Made by a program: the position numbers and the translations under genes. The notes beneath the pieces were generated by a model. That model was not told the DNA's origin. It made no database searches and was given only the letters and a program-made list of their open reading frames with translations. From Mayamaea pseudoterrestris (lineage: Eukaryota > Bacillariophyta > Bacillariophyceae > Sellaphorales > Sellaphoraceae), in contig BROI01000002.1 of NCBI GenBank assembly GCA_027923505.1, positions 682,001-746,000 on the forward strand: DNA of 64,000 nt, given 5' to 3'. Within the stretch, counting starts at the first letter, position 1; each line of letters starts with the position of its first letter. Shown here piece by piece: positions 51,765 to 61,282 of this stretch.

Positions 51765-52781
51765 ATGCAAAACACTATGAAGTTACTTACTTGTGTATTG
51801 GCTCTTCTTCTCAATCTGTGTCCCTTGGTAAGCGCTTGGCAGGCAGAATGGAAACGACTCGATCCTCCACAACGAATCAGTCCACGACGATCGGGCCACG
51901 CTGCGTTTGGAACACTTGACAAGCATTACATCTTTGGCGGATACGTGGAGGATGATAGTATGAAGCGAAATGTGGTGAAGGATTTGTGGAAGTGGAAAGG
52001 TGACTCATGGCAGTCTGTCGAGCAATCTGGTGATATTCCTGGAGCGCGTCTGGTATCAGCAGCCGCTGCAGTCAACGACAAGGCCTTTTTGTTTGGCGGA
52101 TGGGATCCTCAGACAGAAGGGACTGGAGGCGTCATTTTGAGTGATGTTTACCAGCTGGACCTCAAGTCGCATTCCTGGACGAAAATTGGCGACTTTCCGG
52201 ATGGACCAACGAGCCGACACGTTGCCGTCGCTTTTGGCGAGAAGGTCATGATCCACAATCACCGTTGTGTCGACTTTGTATACATTTTTGATCCTATCTC
52301 TCAGTCTATTCGGAAACAACCTACGACGGGGCCATGTCCTGGTTCGCGCGGGCTCCATGCCGCTGCGACTGTCAATGATTCCACCGTTGTCGTCTACGGA
52401 GGAGCCGCCAAGGACGGCGTCATGTCGAAGGAAGTATTCGCACTGGATACGAATACATGGAAATGGAAACTAATGGCTGAGTTTCCAGATACGGCAAGAG
52501 CAGGGTCGTGCCTTTGCCGATTAAGCGATAGTTGTTCACTTCTCTATGGCGGTGCAGAGAGCAGCGAATTTGGTCTGAAAGCTCGCGGAGATGTTTGGAT
52601 CTTTGATTTAGACTTGAACAAATGGGAGCTGGTTGTCGCTGAAGACATAAATGGAGTCCCTCCACCGAGAAACGCAGCGTCCTTGGTAAAGATTGCAGAA
52701 AATGAATTTCTGCTGACTGGTGGATGGTCGCCGTTCAAGAAAACTTGGGACGATTGCTTCGTCTTGCATGTAAAACCGTAG
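51765..52781 (+). CDS. Secreted kelch-repeat protein
   Basis: The 338-aa protein opens with a signal peptide (MKLLTCVLALLLNLCPLVSAW). About five kelch repeats follow, seen as YIFGGYVEDDS, FLFGGWDPQTEG, VVVYGGAAKDG, LLYGGAESSEFG and FLLTGGWSPF with W-x-W/K-W partners. It would fold as a beta propeller in the secretory path or outside the cell. There is no catalytic or membrane domain. The ATG at 51765 or 51777 is chosen because both give the signal peptide. Confidence 0.8.
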   Translation: MQNTMKLLTCVLALLLNLCPLVSAWQAEWKRLDPPQRISPRRSGHAAFGTLDKHYIFGGYVEDDSMKRNVVKDLWKWKGDSWQSVEQSGDIPGARLVSAAAAVNDKAFLFGGWDPQTEGTGGVILSDVYQLDLKSHSWTKIGDFPDGPTSRHVAVAFGEKVMIHNHRCVDFVYIFDPISQSIRKQPTTGPCPGSRGLHAAATVNDSTVVVYGGAAKDGVMSKEVFALDTNTWKWKLMAEFPDTARAGSCLCRLSDSCSLLYGGAESSEFGLKARGDVWIFDLDLNKWELVVAEDINGVPPPRNAASLVKIAENEFLLTGGWSPFKKTWDDCFVLHVKP

Positions 52782-53164
52782 TTATAGCTACTTTAATCAT
52801 ATGTTATGCGAACACTCAATAAACAGTCAACAGAAGTTTAGAACGGAGGACGAAAGTCGCCAAAAATGAGCTAACTTTCTCGCAGTCAATAACGATACGA
52901 CGCGTGACAATCATGGCATTTGCACGATTCAACGCAAACCGAGACTTTCAAATTTTCGTCCACTCACATTTTTGGGTGCACATGTTAAAGACTACAAGAT
53001 TGCTCGTAAGTGGCACCAAAGGTGGTCAGACAAAGCAAATAGATAGCACTGCTGCACTCCAGCCACCATCATATTTCTTTCGTGCCTCTTGCTTTTAGGA
53101 TATCAAGAATTTAGATTTCTGATAAGCTCGGCCACGGCAAGAACGATAGCATCAGCATCTAGCG
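52782..53164. other. Intergenic, kelch to TPR gene
   Basis: The 383-base stretch includes AATAAA-type sequence near 52819, a plausible polyadenylation signal for the kelch gene. No gene or repeat was recognised. Confidence 0.35.
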
Positions 53165-55447
53165 ATGCCCCACAAGACTATCAAGATGGCAACAGTTGAC
53201 GCTAAGCAGAATGATGCTTCTTCGAAAGAAAACAAGCCATCGTCTAGCCCATCAAAATCGCCCCAATCGTCAGCAAAGCTTGGCAAGCCTCCAATAAACT
53301 CGCGGAATTCCAGGTCGTTCAAAATGCCTTTTGTTAAGAACAGAAGTAAGACTGTCGTAACAGAGTCGGAAGAGAATGATGAAGACGACCCAGTGATGGC
53401 CTTGTTTGCAGCGCGTAACAAGCAAAGAGTACGATTCAGTCTAGAGGACAGTCCCCAAGTGACGCTGCAGGCGAAATCGGAGAAGCAAGAGCTGCAAGCT
53501 GAGCGAACCGCGATTGAGGCTCAGCTTACACCAGAAAAGAACGAGACCACATCCCTCAGTATCAAAAGCTTTATGAAGGGTGCTATATTCGGAAAGTCGA
53601 ACTCGTCGAGTGAACAAATCGATGAGTTTGACCGTCACATGGCAAGTGAAATTGAGGCAGTGGGACTGTCGCCGCAGACGAGGCAACAGAAAGGCGACGC
53701 TCATGTCTTGACAACAGGTATCTACTTACCGTTATCAGATGAGAATATTAGTTGCAATCATGCTTTTACGGAAGACAAAGATGTTCGTGCGCAAGCTACA
53801 AAGCTACTAAACAAGGCGTCACGAGCTCGCCATGTCTACTTTCGCTACGAATACGCCGTCAAGGTTTGCGTCAGAGCGCTCGACCTAGTAACGCAAGCAG
53901 ACTATCCAGATGATCACCCCACTGTCATTAAGATACTCCAATCTTTAAACACTGCTCACCATGCGCTTAGCAGTTATCGAAACTCGGCGAATATTGTCAG
54001 AATGGGAAACCGTTACGAAGTTGCAGGAGAGCTTGTCCGTGCGCTAAAGATGTACAGCATTGCTTACCGTATTCGGCGGGATAACCTGAGCGCCGACCAC
54101 CCTAGTCTTATTGTTCTCTTGAACATGCTCGGGAGTGTCCAAGTGAAGCGCGAAGAACTGGAAGAAGCCATGGAGATATTCGAGATTGCTGTGAAAGAGG
54201 ATAATGAGAATGACGCAACTCAAGTGAAGTCAAACGATAATTTACTGGCAAAAAGTGTCGCCTATCGTGAGATGGGATCTATCTATGAGAGGTGGCAAGA
54301 GTTAGAGGATGCTTTGGCTATGTACAACAAGAGCCTCGCATGCCTCGCTAAGTATAAGGGCATTGCAGTTGCCCGAGTACTCAAGACCAAGCACAGCTTT
54401 CCACAACCGCATGAAGAGTCTGATCTTGAAGTTCCATCGCATCATGCCATTCTCCGTGACTTGGAAAGTACACAGCGATCCCGCTCATACACCAGACAGA
54501 CAAGCATCGTCAAAGCTAACAAGCACGAAGATGACGAGAATGAGTCGGGTGGCATGGAACTTCTTATGGGTTCGCAAGAGAAAGGCTGGTCGATGAAAAG
54601 AAATAACCTCGCAACTTTCTTTTGCACAAGCGGTTACGACGCTTTCTTTCCTCAATCGCTTGAGTCAACAAGGAACAAGAAAAAGACAAGCACCGCTCGT
54701 GACAACAGCGCTGCCGACATCGATATCGCGCTGACTCTGCATCAGATTGGGCAACTGCATCGATCAAATGGCGATTTTAACCTTGCAATTGAGGCATACT
54801 CTGTGGCTTTACGCGGGATGAAGCATGTTTTGGGGAAGAGTCATCCAAACTGTGCTTCGATTCTAGGCAACATTGGCAACTTGCAGAAAGAAATGGGGGA
54901 CATGAATGCTGCTTTCGAAACTTACCAAAAGGTGCTTGCAATAGAATCAGCTCGGTTGGGGTTGAGCCATCCAGATGTGATCATTACGCTTCACAATATA
55001 GCCACAATTGATGCGGCTAGGGGAAATCACCGTCAAGCGCTGGAGCTTTACAATCAGGTTATCGAATTGCAAAAGAAATTGTTTGGATGTGACCATATTA
55101 CCCTGGCGGTGACTACAGCTTGTAAAGGTGACGTGTATGAGCGCGTTGGACAGGTCGACAAAGCCATCGCATGCTTTGATGAAGTGCTACGCATTAAGAC
55201 GGCGGCTCTAGGGCGCCATTCATTCGAAGTTGCTCGTATTCTGCACAAACTGGGCAAGTTAAATGCCCAGAACGCCGATTTTCCTGTCGCGGAGTCGTTC
55301 ATATCCAGAGCAGTGTTGGTTTATAGGCTGAACAAATTACCGGATGACGATGAATGGCTAATCGACGCTGCTAGGGATGCTGCAGACATTGATGCGGCCA
55401 TATCAATGGGGAAAACGGGTGTTGTCGATAATGTATTTGAGTTCTAA
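53165..55447 (+). CDS. TPR-repeat protein, kinesin-light-chain-like repeats
   Basis: The 760-aa protein has a Ser/Lys-rich disordered N-terminus (about 1-190). TPR blocks follow at about 275-420 and 515-725. The repeats follow the KLC pattern: KALGxxHP-like HVLGKSHPNCASILGNIGNL, ARLGLSHPDVIITLHNIATI, and KLFGCDHITLAVTTACKGDV. A Ser/Arg-rich linker separates the two blocks. Such arrays bind peptides; motor linkage is not implied. No catalytic domain is seen. Confidence 0.82.
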   Translation: MPHKTIKMATVDAKQNDASSKENKPSSSPSKSPQSSAKLGKPPINSRNSRSFKMPFVKNRSKTVVTESEENDEDDPVMALFAARNKQRVRFSLEDSPQVTLQAKSEKQELQAERTAIEAQLTPEKNETTSLSIKSFMKGAIFGKSNSSSEQIDEFDRHMASEIEAVGLSPQTRQQKGDAHVLTTGIYLPLSDENISCNHAFTEDKDVRAQATKLLNKASRARHVYFRYEYAVKVCVRALDLVTQADYPDDHPTVIKILQSLNTAHHALSSYRNSANIVRMGNRYEVAGELVRALKMYSIAYRIRRDNLSADHPSLIVLLNMLGSVQVKREELEEAMEIFEIAVKEDNENDATQVKSNDNLLAKSVAYREMGSIYERWQELEDALAMYNKSLACLAKYKGIAVARVLKTKHSFPQPHEESDLEVPSHHAILRDLESTQRSRSYTRQTSIVKANKHEDDENESGGMELLMGSQEKGWSMKRNNLATFFCTSGYDAFFPQSLESTRNKKKTSTARDNSAADIDIALTLHQIGQLHRSNGDFNLAIEAYSVALRGMKHVLGKSHPNCASILGNIGNLQKEMGDMNAAFETYQKVLAIESARLGLSHPDVIITLHNIATIDAARGNHRQALELYNQVIELQKKLFGCDHITLAVTTACKGDVYERVGQVDKAIACFDEVLRIKTAALGRHSFEVARILHKLGKLNAQNADFPVAESFISRAVLVYRLNKLPDDDEWLIDAARDAADIDAAISMGKTGVVDNVFEF

Positions 55448-55472
55448 AAAACTAAAGTGTGTATTTGTACTT

Positions 55473-56678
55473 TTACGTTTCATCTTCACCGCAGTAGAAT
55501 ACTACCTTCCGCCGCAATGGGGTCTCCAGCCTACCTGCCCCGTGCCGCAGCGCCTCATCGACCTGCGAAAGACCAAACACTTCCACCATAGGGCACACAA
55601 GGTCGTGGCTGAGTACAAGGTCCACTAACTGATTGATCATCGCCTCCTTCTTTTCTCGCTCGTGCATGTGTTGCACCATCCAACGACTGTGCCAGTATCC
55701 TCTCAGGCGAACATCCTTAAATATCAGCTGCGTCGTCGAGACTGTCACTGGCTTCATAGACATGCCGCCGTATGTAACATGAGTTCCTCCATCGCCCAGG
55801 AGTTTCAGTAGCAAATCGGAAGACTCACCACCGACAGCATTCAAAGCCAAACAGACATCTGATATTTCCTCCAGCTGGCTCTTTAAAGCCTTCACCTTTG
55901 TCTTGTCAGTCAAGTCCTCCTCTGCAACGACCAAATGGTTCTTTCCCTTGACAGACAAGTAGTCGACAAGTTCATCCATTTCCTCTTGCGATCGATTGCG
56001 TCGCTGCACCATGCTAACCATTGCTGTGTCGCTGCATACCAATGAAGCTAATTGACTAGCCATGAATCCCACACCCGAATTTCCAGCATTTTGGACAATA
56101 ATCCTTGGACCTTTTGCCTTCGGCTCGAGAAAGTCGTGTAGCAGTCGGAACGCCGTGCCTCCGAGCTGAAAGACTGCTGCCGCTCGCGGGCCTTGTGCAT
56201 TCATGAGTTCCTGCCCTCGTTTCACATGGATCAAGGCATCTTTGTCGCAAATAACGTGAGATCGGAATGTTCCGTACCCGGAAAGCCCCAATGTCACCCA
56301 ATCACCAGCCTTGAAAGTGCCGGATTCGTCGCTCACAACTTGTCCCCATCCTTCAGATCCTGCCACGGTACGTCCATCAAAATGCAGACTTGCTGCTCGA
56401 TTGGTTCGATCGGCATCTGGATATGGCGACGCATATGTTCCTTGGACACTGTTCATGTCGGCCGGATTCCACGGCGCGTGCATCATTTTAACGTGCACTG
56501 GATTTTCGATTCGTCGCGTATCCTTTAACGCTTTTTTGTGATCCGTTTGTTGATATTGCAAGACATCAAGAGGATTTCCAGTCGTCTTATATGACAGCTC
56601 ATGATAATGACGATCACTGATTCTTGCTGTAGAAATGCATCTTTTGGCGGAGCGGGTGGATAGGTGGAGGAGCGCCAT
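55473..56678 (-). CDS. MECR: Mitochondrial trans-2-enoyl-CoA/ACP reductase
   Basis: The 401-aa protein is an MDR-superfamily reductase of mitochondrial fatty-acid synthesis (type II), which feeds lipoic acid. A basic presequence (MALLHLSTRSAKRCIST) precedes the GroES-like domain: HAPWNPADMNSVQGTY, GSEGWGQVVSDE and FKAGDWVTL. The Rossmann domain has IIVQNAGNSGVGFMASQLA and NAVGGESSDLLLKLLGDGGT then HVTYGGMSMKPV. These match MECR/Etr1 closely. The substrate Tyr lies in the NSVQGTY segment. The start at 56678 is the first ATG. Confidence 0.93.
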   Translation of the reverse strand: MALLHLSTRSAKRCISTARISDRHYHELSYKTTGNPLDVLQYQQTDHKKALKDTRRIENPVHVKMMHAPWNPADMNSVQGTYASPYPDADRTNRAASLHFDGRTVAGSEGWGQVVSDESGTFKAGDWVTLGLSGYGTFRSHVICDKDALIHVKRGQELMNAQGPRAAAVFQLGGTAFRLLHDFLEPKAKGPRIIVQNAGNSGVGFMASQLASLVCSDTAMVSMVQRRNRSQEEMDELVDYLSVKGKNHLVVAEEDLTDKTKVKALKSQLEEISDVCLALNAVGGESSDLLLKLLGDGGTHVTYGGMSMKPVTVSTTQLIFKDVRLRGYWHSRWMVQHMHEREKKEAMINQLVDLVLSHDLVCPMVEVFGLSQVDEALRHGAGRLETPLRRKVVFYCGEDET

Positions 56679-56750
56679 GGTGATTGTCAATGAACAAAGT
56701 GGGTGATCGCGAAGAAACCGAAAGAGCGAAGCGCGATGATTCGCGTTTCA

Positions 56751-56758
56751 TGACGTCA
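56751..56758. promoter_or_regulatory. TGACGTCA (CRE palindrome)
   Basis: A perfect CRE octamer 73 bases upstream of the MECR ATG. In diatoms bZIP-bound CREs of this type are known in CO2/cAMP control; function here is inferred. Confidence 0.4.
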
Positions 56759-56928
56759 TATACGTCTTATACGACATCAAAGATACCGGCAATCGCAACA
56801 TTGCTTAAAGAGCACCAACAAAGGCGATAGAAATACGTTCAAAATTAAGCAAGAGCAAGAACAATAGTCTTTGTTCAGTGGTAACTGATATCTACTGTAT
56901 GCAGCTGTAACCAACCGAGTGAAATGCA

Positions 56929-57387
56929 TCAAAGCTCATCATTTGCATCGCCATCACCAGTAGCCGTAGCAATAGGAACCTTCATCGGCTTGGAAGCCCA
57001 AAGGCCATGTTCATTACAGTACGCATATGCTCGAATAGTCGTTCCGGCACGTACTTCTGCAGAAAGTCTGGCGGTTCGATCGCTGGCGTCGAATGCCGAT
57101 ACGCCAAGTATGCGGTTGTCGTCCATGTTGACGGCCCACACGTATTGTATCCAATGGGGCTTTGTGGGATTCATTTCATGAGGGATTGTGACTCGAGCTC
57201 GATCATAGGCGATATGCACTATTGGAGTATGCTTGGTGGCATCGCCTTTGGAGTTGATTGTGCCTGCGTGTTCCGATACCAATTGGCGGACAATTTCCTG
57301 CAGTTCGTGTCGATCCCTTGCAGCCTGACCAGAAGACATGATCAATACAGACAACAGTAGTGCGATGCGTAGCATTGGTCGCGTCAT
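56929..57387 (-). CDS. Secreted or organellar superoxide reductase-like (desulfoferrodoxin C-domain) protein
   Basis: The 152-aa protein begins with a signal peptide (MLRIALLLSVLIMSSG). The rest matches the SOR iron-site domain: K52-H53 in TKHTPIVHI, H70 and H78 in IPHEMNPTKPHWIQY, and C124/H127 in AYCNEHGLW. These are the four His and one Cys that bind the catalytic Fe in bacterial and archaeal SOR, which reduces superoxide to peroxide without making O2. The Glu that usually precedes the Lys is Thr51. The desulforedoxin-type N-domain is absent. No plastid Phe junction is evident. Activity is inferred from conserved ligands. Confidence 0.8.
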   Translation of the reverse strand: MTRPMLRIALLLSVLIMSSGQAARDRHELQEIVRQLVSEHAGTINSKGDATKHTPIVHIAYDRARVTIPHEMNPTKPHWIQYVWAVNMDDNRILGVSAFDASDRTARLSAEVRAGTTIRAYAYCNEHGLWASKPMKVPIATATGDGDANDEL

Positions 57388-57680
57388 GGTGGTTGGTATG
57401 GAGATGACGAGACGACTATCGAAGGAAATGTGGACGAACGATGATGGAGAAGATCTTGCGTTCAGCTTGGCCGCGCCGTCGCGGGCATCGTGTCGCATCG
57501 GTTTAAAAGAAGCTAAAGTAGTCGTTCGGATGATGACGATGCGTTCATCCAATCCAATGGCGCGCGCGACGTAACTTCGCCCTTGCCATTTTCAGCCGCT
57601 CACACCATGGACTTTGGCCGTCGTTAGATTCCTGCAAGTCTTTACAACTGCTCTACGAAAATTTATTTACTACTTCCAAA

Positions 57681-60600
57681 ATGTCTAACTCATTGAACAA
57701 AGAAGACAATATGCCAAACTCCGATGTCGCGGAGGAAGAAAAGCCGGAGACTTTGGTTGATTCTCCGAAACCGTCGTCGGCCGAAAAGTCGAGTCCTTGT
57801 CCGGCTCCTCCCACAGACGAGACAATGAACGGATCCGAGTCGGACGGCGAGGTCGATGACGCTGAAGAAGCTCTCTTTGCCAATTTGGAGCATGAAGAGG
57901 AGGAAGAGGCTGCTCGACAGGCCTTGCTGCAGCCCAAGGATATATCCGTCGCTCCCGCGCTCCTTCGCAAAGCTTTGGAGGATGGACAAGTCAAGGCTGA
58001 CGAGTCGGAGGAGGAGTCTGACAAGGAGGTGAAAAAGGCAGAGTCTCCGGAGCCGCATGTTCATTCGAGAGTAAGTACTCATTGAGAGAAGCGTGTCGAG
58101 AATATGTGTGGCTGGCAGACATTCTTGTCATTTGCGACGGAACAATTGCGTTTTCTCGTCATTGGCATTGTTACTTGGTTGGTCTATCTACCTGCGATAA
58201 AGTATTGATTAGGTTACCGCAGAATCATTTGCAAGCGGTTGCAATTCTGTCACTTCTCTGGCCTCGCAAGAGTTACATTGCTGGCTGCAACTTACAATGG
58301 CGATAAGGCGTTGGTACGAATCATGTACATTTGCCTCACACAATGGTCTACTTGGCTACGCGCACAGAAAAATCAGCTAGAATTTTTGCTTTCCAAGGCT
58401 GAGGAATACAGCAACTTTATCGCTCGCGATTTAGATGAGTTGCAGGCTAATCTTGCGCGGGAGGCAGAGGAATCGTTTGAAGGGCCCGATGGAAAGAAGC
58501 GTAAACGCAAGGGCTCAGCTGGAGCGACAAGTAAAAAGGCCAAGGCAATCGAAAACCTTAAGACTGCACATGCAAAGGACGCGATTGTTCGATCGGAAGG
58601 AAAGAAGGCAGTGTTTCGTCAGCCCCCTATTTTAGCGTCAGGGTGTGTTTTGAAGGACTATCAGCTTGAAGGTGTCCGTTGGTTGGCATCGCTGTACGAG
58701 AATGGCGTTTCTGGTATATTGGCCGATGAAATGTAAGCGCGACAAGACCTGAGTAACATTTGGTTTCTTTTGTTGTTTACTAACACACCAATGCATTTTT
58801 CCTTGAACTTTAGGGGTCTTGGAAAGACGATTCAATGCATTGCCTTGATTGCGCACTTGCTCACCAAGACAGTGAGCGGCCCATTTCTCATTGTAGCCCC
58901 ACTCGCTACTCTTCCAAACTGGGTCCGCGAGTTTGAGCGCTGGCTTCCACAATTTCCTGTCATTCGCTACCACGGCACTGGCCCAGAACGCGACGCAATG
59001 TTCAAAGGACCTTTGGATCCTAAAAATAAGCGGAACAAGGATTTCCCGTTCATTGTTACATCTTACGAGGTGGCCATCCGCGACCGAAGCAAGCTGGAGC
59101 GCCTTGGCGAGTTCACGTACTTAATTGTTGATGAAGGTATGGTAGCAGGTTGCGATACGCATAATTGAGTTGCTGATCCTTTCGTCGCTAACGTAGTCTT
59201 TTGCATATTAGGTCATCGGTTGAAAAATCATCGCTGTACATTGCTGAGTTCTTTAAAGAGATTGAAGGCAGCGAATCGTCTTCTGCTGACTGGAACACCG
59301 ATCCAGGTAAGTCGAAATAAGTTATCTTGACGGCTGCCGCCTCTTTGACTGCAAACGGCTAATCAATCGCGATTCTTTAAGAATACACTGAACGAACTGT
59401 GGTCGCTGTTGAACTTTGTCAACCCTGGTATTTTCGACGACCTGACGGTGTTTCGGTCCTGGTTTGGTTTCAAGGACATTGGGCAACAGACACATGGGGC
59501 CACGAAGGAAGAAGACATTTTGCTTGCAGAGCGCAAAAATCAGACGGTCACAAAGCTCCATAACATTCTCCGTCCCTTCTTGCTGCGCCGCGTGAAAATT
59601 GATGTTCTTTCAGAGCTGCCTCCAAAGAAGGAGGTTATCGTCTATAGCGGAATCTCAAAGCTGCAGGCTGGCTATGCGGATTTGATCGAGAAGGGCACTC
59701 TGCGCGACACCTTAATTCGTCAAGGGATTGAAGACGGTCGGACGCTCAGCCAGCACAACAAGATGATGAATCTCCGAAAGAATACTAATCATCCGTTTTT
59801 ATTCGGCGAGCCCATCGACCCAGCAACGGGTCTTCACGTTGGTACAGCTCATCCTCAGCTCTTGGTCCGGGCCAGTGGAAAGTTTGCCTTATTGGATCGC
59901 ATGCTAGATCGGCTGCACCGCGATGGTCATCAGGTTTTGATATTTTCGCAAATGACGAGCGTTTTAAATGTCATGGAGGATTACCTGCAGTTTCGCAAGT
60001 GGAACTACTGCCGCATTGATGGATCGACCCATATTGATGAGCGTCAGCGGCAGATGGATGTTTTTAACGCCGACCAGACTGGCGGGGCCGATGGATCGCG
60101 CAACATTGCTGACGATCGTAACTTTGTCTTTTTGCTGAGTACTCGTGCTGGAGGGTTGGGCATTACGTTGACTGCTGCGGATACATGCATCATTTTCGAT
60201 TCAGACTGGAATCCCTTTGCCGACTCGCAAGCCATGGATCGGTAGGTCGAATAATTGTCCAGAAATTTTTTGCGAGGTTCATCGCAATATCCACTAACAC
60301 GTCCTTTTGCTATCAGCTGCCATCGAATTGGCCAGGAACGTCCCGTTGCCGTCTATCGTTTGATTACTACCAACTCGGTGGATATCGAAATGATGGAAAA
60401 GCAAGTGTCCAAGAAGAAGCTGGAGCGAATGACTATCGCCGGAGGAGACTTTCGCCGAGCTGGTCGTCGTACTCAGGGAGACTTTACCTTTGAGAGTCTC
60501 AACATGTTGCTTTCCTCGGAAATTAAAGACATGCACAGCAAAGGAGCCGATGTGGAAGATGTCAAGATTTCAGACGAGGAGTTTGATTCCATCATGGACC

Positions 60601-60707
60601 GCAAGCGTCTTTTTAGCAGCGGACCCGACGCTCCTCCATCGGAAGGCAAAATGTATGACCTAATTGACGCGCAAGGTGGAGATGTTCTCGGGTCAATGGA
60701 CGCATAG
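57681..60707 (+). CDS. DDM1: SNF2 chromatin remodeler, DDM1/LSH (HELLS) type
   Basis: Six exons (57681..58070, 58368..58732, 58814..59136, 59212..59306, 59382..60241, 60317..60707) encode 807 aa. The first intron is 297 nt; the others are 75-81 nt. Acidic N-terminus, then [20 protein letters not shown], basic KKRKRKG, and the SNF2 ATPase: [30 protein letters not shown] (spliced), [37 protein letters not shown] and CHRIGQ. LSH features are [17 protein letters not shown] and the short C-terminus [13 protein letters not shown]. No chromo, bromo or SANT domain is present. DDM1/LSH maintains DNA methylation and silencing of transposons. Confidence 0.9.
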
Positions 60708-61282
60708 AAAGGAAACTAAATGATGGTAGACGTACAATAGATATCGACGTGATGTTTCGCGCAGGTATGAATAGCTAGCGTCTCATTAGGTTAGACTCTC
60801 AATCTATACAGAGTTTCGTCAGACGGTCTCATCGTAATGCTGCATGCGCGATTTGGAAAAGTTCGCAGCAACAACCATCGATGGCTGATTTGGGGGCTTT
60901 ATTCTTTTCCAAATAGTTCGAATCGTAGCTAATATCAGAGTAGCATGCTCCATATAGCCCTCTTGTTGATGGCAAGACCTGAGGCATAACTAAAACTTCG
61001 TAGAGTAACCATTTTTATGACTCATTTTGGCTTATGACAATTTTAGTGGCTCTGCAACGTTCGCATTTTCTATGAAGGCTTATATAATTAGTCTTGAGGA
61101 GGGAGTCGGACGAGTTGGCCCGCGCCTCGACCATGACGACCCTCTTTCGTCCATCTCCCATTCGACTGCACACGACTTGCTTCCGGTTGCTACACTCTAT
61201 AAGTAAAGATATCTGGCGAGTTAAGAGACAGTTGAATATCATAGCTGTAAGCAGCAATCAAACATCATCTAATTTCATTATC
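60708..61282. other. Intergenic, DDM1 to PT-repeat gene
   Basis: The 575-base stretch holds AT-rich sequence near 61080 and no recognised RNA gene, repeat or conserved motif. It is presumed 3' UTR plus promoter. Confidence 0.35.
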
